A stretch of 64,000 nt of DNA from Orientallactaga sibirica (taxonomy: Eukaryota > Chordata > Mammalia > Rodentia > Dipodidae). This document shows, piece after piece, positions 34,207 to 46,896 of the stretch. The position numbers and the translations under genes are program-made. The notes beneath the pieces were generated by a model. The model did no database searches. It saw only the letters and a program-made list of their open reading frames with translations, and was not told the origin of the DNA. Location of the stretch: positions 10,746,501-10,810,500 of the forward strand of contig JAEOAD010000040.1 in NCBI GenBank assembly GCA_036365145.1, in the 5' to 3' direction. Every line of letters starts with the position of its first letter. The first letter of the stretch is position 1.

Positions 34207-34937
34207 TTGGACCTAACCCTCATTTGATTTCTATCAAATTGCTCATTCTCTAAATTCTAAAATCAGTGGGAAGGCAGTGATAAGTGATGTAGTATATTTC
34301 CATTTATTTATGAATGTGGAATAGAGTTCTCTAAATTGCCAAATTTTGAGCTCAAGGAAAGGGTTATAAGTGGAATGATTCAAGACCTCTGTATGGCTAT
34401 GTCTGCTTGCATCATGCCCCATCTATTAGGGAATCTTATTGTTGTTTAAAAAGACATATTTTTTTCCAAATATATAGCTAGGAGTTTTTTTTTGTACTTG
34501 TGCACAATCTTTAGGTAGCAGTAAAAGCCATTTTCTTAGCATTTAGGATGTATTCTATAAGCTGATTATGAAAATGCAACCTCATTTAGAAAGTCTTCTG
34601 ATCTATGATATTATCCACTTTAGAGTCTACATGTATTAATTAATCGATTCAAGATGTGCAGATATTGAAAAGGACTGATGTGTTTTGAAGCATAATTCTC
34701 TGATAGCTTTTCTAAATTACAGCTCACATATCATTGCATCAACCCTGTCAAGAAGAGTTTTTGTTTTGTTTTTTTAACCATCACACTAATTTTCTTATAT
34801 TTTTATGACCACAAAATAAAACCTTATAGTCATTATCAGTTGCCCTTTTCCCTAGGTCCTTTTCTATTCCCCGCATTCAGATAACCCTCAAGGACTTTCT
34901 ATCCTAAGAAATTTGCACTTTTGAGAAAAACAACTTT
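34207..34937. other. AT-rich single-copy region
   Basis: No repeat or gene recognised. Confidence 0.45.
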
Positions 34938-35186
34938 ACTAGTAATTGAACCTAGGGCACTGTACCTACCAGGTTAAGTACTTTACCACTGGACTTTAAG
35001 TTTATAATTCTTTTTTTTTTTTTTGTACATATTTCAACAGAGTCTCACTAAGTTGCCAGGGCTAATCTGAAGTCCTCACTTTGTTTTATTTCTGTAGGCC
35101 AGGTAGCCTTGAACTTGGTGAGCCTCTTCACTCAGCAGCCCAAGTAGCCAGGATTATAGCTATGCACCATCAAGTCTAGCAAAGTT
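34938..35186 (-). mobile_element. Old dimeric SINE (B1 plus ID-like)
   Basis: Left part 34938-35005 reads like the complement of an ID-type tRNA SINE (aattgaacctagggcactgt, ctttaccactgga). A T-run follows at 35012-35026. The right part is the complement of an old B1/7SL monomer (gagtctcactaagttgccag, caagtagccaggattatagc). This order matches B1-dID-like dimers of several rodent groups. It is strongly diverged. Confidence 0.5.
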
Positions 35187-36204
35187 TATTTTTCATGTCC
35201 CTCTCTAGTTATTTCAACATCACTTGTTCAAAAATTCTCTACTCCCTCCCCCAGAGAATTGTATTGGCAGGCTTCTGAAGCAAAGTGAATTCAGTGTACC
35301 TTTGTTTATTCTTAGACAGTTGGTTTTCTTCCATTGGCCCATATGTCTCCCCTTATGCCAGCATGATATATTTATTAATAATCAAAGTTTTATCATGTTG
35401 GTTCACTTAATAAAAGTATTAATTTTATTCCCTTGTGTTGGAAATGGACTCAAGAGAGCTGAAAATGGAAAAAGAAGCAATTTAAAAATATTATATAGAA
35501 ATACATATCAGGTAATAGCATCTTGAGTGTGGCGGTTAAGCAGATAGAGAGAAATAAGTACAATATGTACAGAATGTGAAGCCAGAGCCAAAGAGATGCA
35601 ACAACTCATCCTATGTAAGTATAAGGGGTAAAAGAATCAATCAATGATTTTTGTATGCAACAGAGGGCTTAATTTTCTGAGATAAAGTTCACAATGAAGA
35701 AACAGGTTTTGGATATAACAGATATGCATTTTGGGCAAGCTCAATTCTATGTACTTACTACTTATTCCAGGGGGAGTTTAGTTTGTTGCATATATGAACC
35801 AAGTAATGAGAAGTGGGGAAATTAAATGTAATTTGGCCTGTAGATAATGTTGAGCCATGGAATTGTGTAAAATACAGAAAAGATGATTTCAGGAGGATAC
35901 ATTTTTGGTATTACCAGTTAGAAGTTGAAACGAGATGGGGAATCAATGGAAGAGACTAAGAAAAAGGAATTATCAGTGATCTGGATAGACAGAACATGTG
36001 GTAGCCCAGGTAGCAGAGCGAGTCCTTGAAAAGGAGGAAAGTGCCCTGCACACAGGTATTCTAAAACATGAATATGATGATTGAGCATTGGGTTTTAACA
36101 ATGAATAGAGGCTTGGTGTGAGCTATAAAAATGAAAAATAGTCTGGAATGCATTTGAGGGGACTGAAAGAATGGAAAAACAACAATAACAACAAACAGGA
36201 GTAG
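35187..36204. other. AT-rich single-copy region
   Basis: No repeat recognised. A 100-codon ORF at 35224-35526 has no known domain. Confidence 0.4.
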
Positions 36205-36375
36205 CCAGGGATAGAGAGATGGCACAGTGGTTCATAGTGCTTGGTTGTAAAATCTGATGGTCTGGGTTTGATTCCCCAGTACTCACATAAATCAGATACA
36301 CAAAGTGGTGGATGCATCTGGAGTTTATTTACAGTGGTAGGAGGCCCTGATAAGCCAATACTCATTGCCTCTTTC

Positions 36376-36407
<32 letters not shown>

Positions 36408-36430
36408 AAATACATTTATAAAAACATTTT
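36205..36430 (+). mobile_element. Short B2-like SINE
   Basis: Head agggatagagagatggcaca, body ttgattccccagtactcaca, (CTGT)n/CT tract and A-rich tail. It abuts the left end of the large L1. Confidence 0.92.
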
Positions 36431-36689
36431 TAAAAAGAATAGGCACTCCCTGGTCCAGGTTCCCTGCAGTGGATTGTGTGTGAGGATGGGCACACTGTGG
36501 AGTGAATAGGCCAGATCTCTGCTTCCCAGCTCCTCCCAGTTCCCTGAAGGCCTGGTCCCTGTGTGGGCTGTGGAATCAGGCCTTTTGTTCTGGTATCCTG
36601 ACTGGCAGCTGAGTACTAACATCCCTGTTCACTTAAGTCAGGGTGTGCTGAACTGGAAGCAAACCATCAAAGAACCAACAATTGTATTA

Positions 36690-37640
36690 ATGGAGTTGAA
36701 TAGAATCATCTATTAGAATGATTAGCTTTTGACATTAGGCTTAACTTGATTGAAGAAAATTTTAGAACCCTCACAAGAGCTATGAATGAGTTGAAAGTGA
36801 GTCAAGAAATGGAAGATCTCAACAACCAATTGATTAAACGTAATGAATTCTTGGTCAAATTTTAAAATGAATTCTAGGAAACATCAAGAAAGTCAGAACT
36901 CAAACTGAAATCATACCTCAAAAAAAAGAGATATATATTATGCAAAATAATACAACAGAAAACAAAATTCAAATAGAACTTATAAAAATGTCTATAGAAC
37001 CCTTCACCAACAGAGTTACTCATGTGGAAAATAGAACCTCTGTCCTGAAAGACAAGATAGAAGAAATTGATCGGGAGGCCTAAAACTTCACTAAGTTCAA
37101 AAAATTAAGTGAACAGAATATGAGGGAATTGTAGGATACCCTAAAATGACCAAACATCTGGATGATGGGTATACCAAAAGGAGAGGAAATCCAGGCCAGG
37201 ACATAGGGAGCATATTCTATGAAATTATTGAAGAAACTTCTGAATCTTTCAAAAGAGATGCCCAGCCAGATACAAGAAGACCTCAGACACCAAACTGACA
37301 GGAATAAAGAAGAAATTCTCCAAGGCACATCATAGTTAAAACTCTTAACAATGAAAACAAAGACGGAGTGTTAAAAGCAGCAAGAGAGAAACAACTCACA
37401 ACATACAAAGGCAATCCCATCAGCATTATGTCAGATTTCTCATTGGAAACCCTAAAAGCCAGAAGGGCCTGGAATGGAACATTTCAAAGTCTAAAATACT
37501 ATGGATTCCAACACAAGTTACTCTACCAAGCAAAAGCATCCCTCAAAACAGATGGTGAAAGGAAAACTTTCTATGAAAAAAAAAAAAAAAAAATCAACTC
37601 TATGATTAAAGAACACAAAGCCAAACCTACAGAAAACACT
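36690..37640 (+). pseudogene. L1 ORF1 remnant
   Basis: ORF1p is the RNA-binding chaperone of L1. A coiled-coil-like stretch is encoded at about 36750-36870 and is broken by stops. The C-terminal domain is readable at 37368-37643, with residues GNPI, SDFSLETLKARRAW and YQAKASLKTDGERKTF in the order conserved in L1 ORF1p. An 18-base A-run (about 37574-37592) disrupts its end. Confidence 0.85.
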
Positions 37641-37780
37641 TGAGGGAATACTCCATACAGAAGAGTCAAACAACCAACCTCAGGAGCCAACAACAAGAAG
37701 ATCACAATAACCAAAAGTAGACCAGACTCTGCATAGTACAAAACACAAGAAAGCACCAAGACCCATAAAACACCTCATCA

Positions 37781-38529
37781 TGACAGGGATTAATTCTAAC
37801 CTCGCAGTAATAACCTTAAATATTAATGGTCTTAACTTGCTCATCCAATGACACAATTTATCAGGGTGGATCAAAAAAATGGATCCTTCTATGTCCTGTC
37901 TTTAAGAAACCCACCTCACCATTAAAGGTAGAAACCTCCTCCGGGTAAAAGGTTGGAAAATGATATTTCAAGCAAATGGAACTAAAAAGCAAACAGGTGT
38001 TGCTATATTAATATCTGATAAAATAGACTTAAAACCAAAAGTAATCAAAAAGGATGAAGAAGGCCACTTCTTATTCGTCAAGGGAATGATCCAACATGAA
38101 CACATCATAACTGTATATGTGCCAAACACAGGTGCACCACAGTTTATTAAACAAAATCTACTTGACAACAAAACAGAAATAAACTCCAACATTCTTATAG
38201 TCAGAGACTTCAATACTCTACTGTCATCAACAGACAGACTTTACAAACAGAAAATCAACAGGGAATAATAGAGCTCAACAACATCATAGATCTACAAGAC
38301 CTAACAAATATCTACAGAAATTTCCAACCCAACACTACAAAATACACATTCTCCTCAGCAGGCCACAGAACCTTCTCCCAAATTGACCATATATTACACC
38401 ATAAAGCATGCTTCCATAAAGTCAGGAAAATTGAGATAACTTCTTGCATCATGTCATATCACAATGCTTTAAAGCTATAAATTAACAATAAAAGACACAT
38501 CAAGAACTCCACTAGCTCCTGTAGACTAC
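37781..38529 (+). pseudogene. L1 ORF2 endonuclease-domain remnant
   Basis: ORF2p nicks target DNA and reverse transcribes L1 RNA. The start reads TGINSNLAVITLNINGLN. The open stretch 37960-38268 shows GVAILISDKIDLKPK, VYVPNTGAPQFIKQNLL and ILIVRDFNTLL, typical of the APE-like endonuclease. The usual GDFN is RDFN here. In-frame stops occur upstream and downstream. The domain continues as far as the inserted SINE. Confidence 0.9.
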
Positions 38530-38542
38530 ACAACACACTTTT

Positions 38543-38583
38543 TTTTTAAACTTTTTATTTTATATTATTTTTTTGGAGAGAGA

Positions 38584-38621
<38 letters not shown>

Positions 38622-38857
38622 AGGGAAGACAGAGATGGGCACGTGAGCAGTGTCTCAGCTGCTCCAAACGAAATCCAGATGTACATGCCCCCTTGTGGTC
38701 AAGTGCAGCATTGCACCCTTGCGTCACTTTGCATCTGGCTAAACGTGGGACCTGGAGATTGGAACCGCTGGAGATTGGAACCGCTGGAGATTGGAACCAG
38801 TGTTCTTAGGGTTAGGAGGCAGGTGCCTTAACCCCTAAGCCATCTCTCCAGCCCTAA
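38543..38857 (-). mobile_element. Long B2-like SINE inserted in L1
   Basis: Right end ccatctctccagccct, (CA)n/(GA)n tract on the left. A perfect 13-bp TSD, acaacacactttt, lies at 38530-38542 and 38858-38870. The segment ggaaccgctggagatt is tandemly duplicated near 38761-38792. The CTCF-like segment reads catgcccccttgtggtca, with its CpG lost. Confidence 0.97.
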
Positions 38858-38870
38858 ACAACACACTTTT

Positions 38871-39752
38871 AAACAATGAATTTGTCATGATAGATATCAA
38901 AAGAAATTGGAAAATTCCTAGAGTTGAATGATAATGAAAAACACAATGTACCAAAACTTATGAGACACAATGAAGGCAGCCCTAAGTGGAAATTAATAGC
39001 GCTAAATGCCTTCATTACAAAGACAGAGAGCTCCCAAATTAATAACCTGTCTATCTAAAAACACTAGAAAAAGAAGAATCCAATCCAAATAGCTCCAGAT
39101 GGAAAGAAATAATCAACATTAGAGCAGAAATTAATGAATTGGAAACTAAGAAAACAATTTAAAATAATCGATGAAAAAAAGAGCTGGCTCTTTATTAAAA
39201 AATAAAGAGGATTGACAACACCTTGCAAAAAAAGAGAAGACTCAAATTAACAAAATCAGAAATTAAAAAAGAGAGATCACAATTAACATCAATGAAATTG
39301 GAAGAATCATAAGGGCATACTTCTAAAACATCTACTCCACTAAATTCAATAATCTGGAAGAGAGAAATGGATGAATTCCTAGACACATACCACCTACCAA
39401 AACTAATCTCAGAGCCTTTTAATCTCCTAAACAAGCCTATCACATTCACAGAGATTGAAAAGGTAATCAAAAACTCCCCCCAAACAGTCCAGGATTGGAT
39501 GGCTTTCAATTGAATTCTATCAAATCTTCATTGATGAACTGAAACCAATTTTTCTCAAACTGTTTCACATAATTGGAGACCAGGGAATCCTCCACACTCC
39601 TTTTATGTAGCTATCATCACCCTATTACTAAAACCAGACAGAAATGCAACAAGAAAAGAAAATTATAGGCTTATATCCTGGATGAACTTAGATGAAAAGA
39701 TCCTGAACAAAATCCTTGCAAACCCAATTCAGCAACAAATCAAAACCTTTGG
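38871..39752 (+). pseudogene. L1 ORF2 linker and N-terminal reverse transcriptase remnant
   Basis: The reading frame resumes after the SINE. Translation across frameshifts gives EIEKVIKNSPQT and then [20 protein letters not shown], the conserved early fingers/palm region of L1 reverse transcriptase. The sequence switches abruptly to 3'UTR at about 39752. The catalytic YADD region, the rest of the reverse transcriptase and the C-terminal domain are absent. Confidence 0.85.
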
Positions 39753-40879
39753 TATTGGCCTGTAATTCTATGTACCAGGACATGGTTAACATCTACAATG
39801 AGCTGTTGATCAGAAAGACCTACAAGGTCTCCCAAAACAAATAAGACAGACTTCTGTCAGAGCACTTGATTACCCACCAGAGGTTAACAGTAAGACCCTA
39901 CTGCTGAATACACCATATGCTGTTGGCATGGACCAGCAGAGATCTGGCTAGAATCTAGAAGAGAGCCAGTTGCCAGACAGCTAGCCCATCTAGTTCTGGA
40001 AGGTGCTACATTAGCTATCAGGGTATGCAGCCAACATCTTTCTGAGCAACTCAAAATCTAAAATACTCAGAAGCAAACAATCTGACATGATGCCTACACA
40101 AGTGCAATAGTGGCACACAGCCATGGTGGGTAACCAACTGCTCTTGGATTGGATAACAGATCTACTCAGGGTAAAGGAAACTGTATCTGGAACTGGGAAA
40201 CAAGTCAGAATCATATCCAGATGATTTTACTTTCCAATGTCAAGCTCTCACTAATCTTGGGTTATAAGAGGGTTTACACCCTTTTAATTCTCTCTAAATT
40301 CATAATGGTTATCCCATTTAACTGGTGCTGACTACACTCTCCATTGGAGATTCTTCTGTTTTTTCAGATGGGAACTGGACCTGAGGAAATAAACAACCTT
40401 GTGCACTCCACCCCAGCTCCAGTTGGAACCACAGAGGAATTGGGGAATGAGCAAGAATGCTGCTTTCTTAGGGAATCTGATATCAGCACAAGAGTGAAGG
40501 ACATAGACACTGAGGACACTCAACACCTACCAAAACAGAGATTCCGAGGCTCCTAAGAGCCCATCACTGAAGTAGACTTAAAATGTACCCAACATGGGTC
40601 AGGGAATTTTGCAGAAGAGGGGGCAGAAAGATCGTTAGAGCCAGAAGTTGGGACAGTATGCAGAGACATTGCCTCTCCCCCATAACTGACTGCTGCCCCC
40701 ACAATGCATAACCCACAATCCCCATGGGTTGAATTGCATCCCCAATGAGGAGGCTCTTTTCAGAAAAGGGGCAGAGATGATGAAAATGATGGTACCAACA
40801 TGTATTGTTTACATATTAACTATGTCCATATCTAATAAAAATTAATTTTAAAAATAGACAGAAAAACTTAAAGAAGAAG

Positions 40880-41340
40880 AACAAGGGTGGTGAAAAATAG
40901 GAGTAACCATATCAGATACTGTATTACAGGCCTATGGAATGTGGTATTTTAGCATAGGCTTTGGATAAAACACTGTAAGTACTTTAAAAATATATCCTAT
41001 TATCTGCATTGAATAGGACAGAAATGGAACCTGATAAATTAGATTATTTGTCAACCATATAATAGTAAAATTTCCAGGTAGATTAAAGACTTAAATATAA
41101 GGGTAAAACCAAAACTAATACTATAAAACTAGATACATTTATATTATTTAAGAATGAGTATATTTTGTTCCAAAAGTATAAATAATATTTTATCTCTCAA
41201 ATTTGGACCATTTACACATCAGTCAAGAGATAATCTACAATAAGAAAAGGGCTTCTAAAGTAACAGTAAAACTGGCCACTCAATAAAAGTGAACTGCAAG
41301 TTTGACAACATGTCTCACTTATATTGTTGGGAAATAAGTG
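40880..41340 (+). mobile_element. Possible ancient L1 ORF2 fragment
   Basis: Text such as gattaaagacttaaatataa and actataaaactagatac, and an earlier gtattacaggcctatggaat, follow the order of the late part of ORF2 in old mammalian L1. Diverged, no TSD. The younger L1 ends just to its left, so it may have landed in or beside this fragment. Confidence 0.45.
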
Positions 41341-42599
41341 TGCTCATAATTTGTTTTTGTGAATTCAATATATGTCTAGATGTCCACAAGGTATTGTTTC
41401 AATATCTAAGACTGCATATAAATGTATACTTTTAATATATCTTCAAACTTCTGGAAACACCCTTATCAAACCAATGATAACATGTACAATTCATGTGTTT
41501 AATAACCACTATTCTCAAAAATCCCATCTTTCTCTCCCTCTCTCCCTCCCTCCCTCTCTCTCTCTCTCTCTTTCTCTGACTCTGTCTCTCTCTGTCACTT
41601 TCTTGCACACAAGATTTAAGAAATTGGGTTAAACAGATTTCAGAGGTTGGAGTAAAAATTGATAAGACATAATTAATACAAAAAATAAAAATCTATAGGG
41701 TTGGCAGGCAGGCTTAAAATTTCAGTAGGAGTACATGTTGCAGTTTGAATCTGATGATAACATGCTTTCAGGTTCCTTCCCTTTAGTGGGGATTTCATAG
41801 TTCTTATTAAGACTTTCAAAAGATTGGATGATGTCTGCTTACATTATATATGGTACTTTGCTGTACTCAAAGTCTGATATAAATTTTGATATCTACTTGC
41901 AACTTTTACAGCAACATTTATATTAGTATTTGACCAAGTAACTGATCGCCATATCCCACATAAGGTGATGCATATGATTAATTATCCAAACATGCAAAAT
42001 ATAATACAAAAATGTCATTACAGTTTAGAAATAAATATACTAGAATTCATGAGTTACATAAGCAAATATTAGCATTTGGAAAGGTGAATATTATAATTTG
42101 AAAACAATAAACTGACATACATACCAATATAGGGTCATTTTTATAAACTAGTGAATGCAGTAATAACAATATGTCTATAAAAGTCAATGAGGACAGTTTC
42201 ACTTATGTGACTTTAGGATGTATTTTGAATTTTAAAAGCAAGCTTCTGTGTGTGTGTGTGTATGTGTAATGGTAAATAGCATACACATAATGTGAGTATA
42301 CATTTACAACAATCACATCTAGGTAAAGCAAGCATATAACATATACACAATAAATAAATGAATTAAAATTTAAAAATATATTTTCCAAAAGGGAAAGCAT
42401 GATGTAGATGTAACTGAATGAAAGGGAGATTTTTTTTTTTTAGTAAATTTTCCTTTGAAGTTATGACTTTAAAACCTTGAACATATTTGACATTATTTTA
42501 AAAGGTTTCAAATTCATCCAGAACAATCATAAATGCAATGAAATGTAACATATGTACCTGGCTTTACGTAGGTCAGCAGCAAAACAGAAAATAAAATTT
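41341..42599. other. AT-rich single-copy region with CT tract
   Basis: A CT-rich tract at about 41521-41605 could be the remains of a B2-like SINE's pyrimidine region. A short (TG)n lies near 42248-42262. Nothing else recognised. Confidence 0.4.
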
Positions 42600-42634
42600 C
42601 TTTTCTTTATTCATTTAAAAATAAATTTTCAAAA

Positions 42635-42905
42635 TAGATATACCACATCTTTGTTATCCATTCATCTAGTGATGGACGACACCTGGGTTGATTCCAGCTC
42701 TTTGCTATTATGAATTGAGCAGCTATAAACATGGTTGAGCAAATGTCTCTGATCTGAGACTTGGAGCCTTTAGGGTAAATGCCCAGTAAGGGAATAACTG
42801 GATCTACTGGTAGGTCTATGGTCATGCTTTGCAGGAGTCTCCATATAGCTGTCCATAGTGGTTGAACCATTTTACATTCCCACCAGCAGTGAAAACTTGT
42901 TCCAG
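42635..42905 (-). mobile_element. L1 ORF2 C-terminal fragment, antisense
   Basis: The minus-strand frame 42607-42870 reads DPVIPLLGIYPKGSK, MFIAAQFIIAKSWNQP and WITKMWYIYFEN, which matches the conserved C-terminal region of L1 ORF2p. Only this segment of L1 is present. An A-run at about 42909-42937 lies on its right. Confidence 0.88.
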
Positions 42906-42937
42906 AAACAAAAAAAAAAAAAAAAAAAAAAAAAAAT

Positions 42938-43829
42938 CTCCCATATACTGTTCCCTCAGGTTTGCCAGTGCTTCACTTGTTAGAAGTTTTCCTTATAATT
43001 CACTAAGATATAGCTAAAGATACAGTTGTAGATATACTGGTAGATCCAAGTAAGAATTAAGAAATATATAATATAATATATTGGGTTAAATATATTTGGT
43101 GAATATAAATATTGATGAAATTAGATTTGGAGAATCATTGTGATATCTATTTGCATATAGATATGTAATTCAGATAAGTTTTCTTTACCTTTGAAGTTTT
43201 GAGATATAATTTTTAAGAATGAGGTATTATCTTATATAATTCAACAAAATTATCCACTTAAAACAATTTGATATTGATTTAATTATATGCTAATTTAATT
43301 TTATAGTTATGAAATTAAATAATTTCCCACTTTTTACCATAGTGTCCATACAACATTTATGCCCTGTGATCTAGGTCATAATGAGTATTGAATTGAATTA
43401 TTCTGTCTATTTAATTGTGGATTTTTGTATACATTTTAAAACTTAGGATAAGTCTTAATTTTCACTTTGTATGTTTTTATTTCTCCAAACAATATTCAAC
43501 CATCCTTTAAGGAGAATTCTGACTCAAGAAAAGACCTTCTCTTTTCAAACACTTAAAAAACATCTAGTTTTCTACCTTCTTCATACATGTTTCTGTGCTT
43601 TATGCTGCTTATGTTTCTTATTCATTTAGAAATGAGAAGTTAAGGGAGAATTATTAGTCATTATTTTACCCTGACATTGCCTAAGAGTGGATCATAACTT
43701 CCCAGAACAAAGTTGTATTCAATGTATTATTTTACATAAATAACAATCAAAACCAAATATTTATTTTCACAAATCTATTAAAATTGTTTGTGAGTTGCCA
43801 TGGATATTTATTATAAATAACAAATTGGA
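42938..43829. other. AT-rich single-copy region
   Basis: No repeat or gene recognised. Confidence 0.45.
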
Positions 43830-44040
43830 GATAAGAGATGGTTCAGCAGGTATAGGGAGTGCTTTTATATAAACCCAAAGGGGTGCATGAGTCTGGAATT
43901 AATTTGCAGAGGCAGGAGGTCCTCACAGTGTCTTTCTTTCTTCGTTTTCTTCCTTCTCCTCCTCCTCACTTTCTTCTTCTTCTCTCCTCTCTCCTTCTTC
44001 TTCTCTCTGTCAAGAGAAATAAATGTATTTAAAAATATAA
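43830..44040 (+). mobile_element. Short B2-like SINE with internal deletion
   Basis: The head agataagagatggttcagca jumps to aaaggggtgcatgagtctgg, missing the B-box region. A long CTT/CTCC-rich pyrimidine tract and A-rich tail follow. Confidence 0.85.
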
Positions 44041-44052
44041 ATGTATTTAAAA

Positions 44053-44215
44053 TTTTTTTGTTGTTGTTGTTTTGTTTTTGGAGGTAGGGTCTCACTCTAG
44101 TTCAGGCTGACCTGGAATTCACTATGTAGTCTCAGGGTGGCCTTGAACTCATGGTGATCCTCCTACCTCTGCCTCCCTAGTGCTAGGATTAAAGGCATGT
44201 GCCACCATGCCCGGC
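44053..44215 (-). mobile_element. B1-like SINE
   Basis: GTT/T-rich tail, then a well-preserved complement of B1 (gagggt-type ggaggtagggtctcactcta, ggcatgtgccaccatgcccg). Confidence 0.96.
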
Positions 44216-44984
44216 TATATCTATAATTTTTTAACTGTGGCAAAACTGCATCAGCTTATACACTAGTAAGGAAGTGCTGAATGACATATTGTGCAAGGGG
44301 CTCACGCTTCTGTTACAAAGGGCATTAAGGGTTGTGATGAACCATGCTAATTAAAAACTAAACATTTCTTCATTTTGTCCTTTATAATATTGGTCTTCTT
44401 TGAAGACAAAAAAAAATCTTTAGGAAAATATTTAGTAACATTTGAAAGCCTGAAAAAAGTCACCCTATTCAAATGTAGTTTTTCTTACACTTCTAGGGTT
44501 ACCTTTAATAAAAATGCATTAGCATAGCCTGGAGTCTAAAAATATAGCTTTATAGTCTAACACTTCATGTTTTCCCTAAAGAGATGCAGCCTTGTGCAAA
44601 TTCACACACACTACAGAACATAATGGACTCATTTTTTGCTTGGTATATTTGACTAGATGAGAAAGATATCAAGATATTGGCATGATTGCCCTATGGGGAC
44701 TCAGTAAAAAGACTTTTATAGTACAATAGAAACATACTCTTCTAAAGATCAGAACTCTAGCACAGAAATTTTTATTTTAAATCATTCAGAAAAGCATCTC
44801 CTTTATCAAGTATGTCTGGCAATACACTTATTTTAAGTTATTACAATGAAGGAATTGGTTTATAGAACTGAGTCAAAATATCACTTTGCAATACCATGTC
44901 TTTTCATGTAAAAATAATCTGTTCCCATTATAATCGTTCCTAAATATATATTTAATGATATTCAAAACTGTATGTTTCTTTTAA
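44216..44984. other. AT-rich single-copy region
   Basis: Nothing recognised. Confidence 0.45.
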
Positions 44985-45625
44985 TTTTGCTCTCCTACCT
45001 GTCTCCATTCCTCTTGGGGGCCCACCTCAGTGGGGTAGCAGGTTTTCCCTGTGTGCTCATGGGTTATGCGTTGTGAAGAGGCAGTGCTCCTGGGCATGAT
45101 GTCCCAACGTGTGGCTCTAACAAGCTTTCCGTTCCCTCTTTAGCAAAATTCCCTGAGCCATGTTGGGTGTGTTTTAAATCTACTTCAGTGATGGGCTCTT
45201 AGGAGCCTCTGGATCCCTGCTTTGGTAGGTGCTGAGTGCCTTCAGCTTCTGTCTCCTTCACCCTGGTGCTGATTGTCAGGTTCACCATGGAAACTACATT
45301 CTTGCTCATCTCCTCAATTCTTCTGTGGTTTCAGCTGGTGCTTGGCTGAAGTGCAAGGGAGCTCCTCAGTTCTTGCAACTATCTGAAAAAGAAAACCAGA
45401 TTCTCCACCAGAGACTGAAGTCAGGACAGGTTGAATGGGATAAGCGTTATTAATTTAGAGAGAACCTGATGGATGTAGTCCCTCTTTTACTCCAAGATTA
45501 GTGGGAGATTGATATTGGAGAACACAATCATTGTCTCCATAGGATTCTGACCTGGTTCCCAGTTCCAGATAGGGGTTCCTTTCCACTGAGCAGATCGCTA
45601 AGCCTATCAGAAAGCAACAATTTTT
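44985..45625 (-). mobile_element. 5'-truncated L1 (3'UTR), antisense
   Basis: The reverse complement aligns along its length with 40140-40850 of the large L1 (for example cagatctact/cagatc-ctgctcag, aatgagcaagaatg, gggaattttgc, acactgcctct). The 74-codon plus-strand ORF at 45229-45453 is antisense to this element. Confidence 0.88.
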
Positions 45626-46840
45626 TTCAAGAAGGTGGTCCTAGCATAGCTCTAAAAATTAATCTATGTGCAGTGTTTTGTTGCAGACTAGGGAGAAGAG
45701 GAATAAATAGGGTTCCGGGATGAGTGGAACCATGGTATTCATTGCATTGCCTTATAAGTGTGATTAAATCCAAAGGATATGCAAAACCAAAAGTGAATAC
45801 TGATGCAGAGTGTGTACTCTGTTCTTATTTGAAGTCAGTGTAAACTCATCTGTGTTAGCAATGATCACTCAGGCTTGGAATATTGATAAAGAGGGTGCTG
45901 AGCAAAAGTAGAGGCAGGAGACATGTGGGAAACCTTCCTTCCTCCCACTTGGGTCTGCTGTGGAGTTAAAATGTGTGTAAAATAGTTTGTGGCTGATGAT
46001 CCCACATCCAGCTTTTTCATCTGTGCTACAGCCTTTTACAACAGGCACTGATAGCCATATTCTCCTAGACGTATTTCTAACTACATCACAAGGATTGCTA
46101 CTGTGTCTCAGGTGTATATACTTTTCTTTGAACTTACTAACAAAGACAAACATGACCAAAAATTATCTCTTAGTTGTGGAAGAAAGAATGCCAAATTCCT
46201 AGATTCCAGAATCCTGCAGATTTTCTATCAAGTTTGTCATTACCTCAGGTAACTGAGTGTCAACTATCAGCAAATGACTCTCATTTGCATAAACACCCAA
46301 AATGATGTATTAGATTCACACATAAAGAAATTATAAAATTATAGTAAAATAGATTTGGAGATCAGTTATTATTTTTCCTTATCTAAAAATTGAAAGTTAT
46401 AGATAAGTGGCATTATTGCATAGTATCTGATTTCAGAATTCATGTATCCTACAAAGCATATCCTGGTTTCTGGATAGCTTATGACCTTGAGTCATTTGAC
46501 CAATGACAGTATGCCTTACTACAATTTGCAATTTCTTCTTTAAAATAAACATAATATTAAATACTATTTTCCTTTTTCTATAAAGTAAATGGTAGACACT
46601 AGATTTTTAATTTTATTACTCTGCTGTGCATTGCAAACATTAGATCCTATCCTCACTCAACATATATTTAGACAACTTTGACATATCAAAAGGATTGAGT
46701 CCAGACTATGAGGATAAAGAACAAGCAAGCATAAAGCTCAGATCACCATGGAGCTTACAGACTAATGGAGAAATAGACATGACTTATAATACTTAAATCC
46801 CAATTTTGAAGAAAAAAAATATAAAGTTCTATGTCTATAA

Positions 46841-46841
<1 letters not shown>
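45626..46841. other. Single-copy region
   Basis: No repeat recognised. Overlapping antisense ORFs at 45869-46159 (-) and 45987-46202 (+) lack domains. Confidence 0.4.

Positions 46842-46892
<51 letters not shown>
46842..46892. repeat. (TA)n microsatellite
   Basis: About 50 bases of uninterrupted AT. Confidence 0.97.

Positions 46893-46896
<4 letters not shown>

Larger units (their letters stand above)
36432..40855 (+). mobile_element. Degenerate L1 with internal deletion
   Basis: Order: GC-richer 5'UTR remnant (about 36432-36690), ORF1, short inter-ORF segment, ORF2 endonuclease and early reverse transcriptase, then 3'UTR (about 39753-40855) ending tccatatctaataaaaatta. ORF2 is cut off before the catalytic core of the reverse transcriptase. 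Many stops and frameshifts make it inactive. A TSD could not be established because both ends lie in A-rich sequence. Confidence 0.9.

Noticed and set aside
37960..38268. 102-codon ORF as an independent gene
   Set aside because: It is the endonuclease part of L1 ORF2, with stops on both sides.
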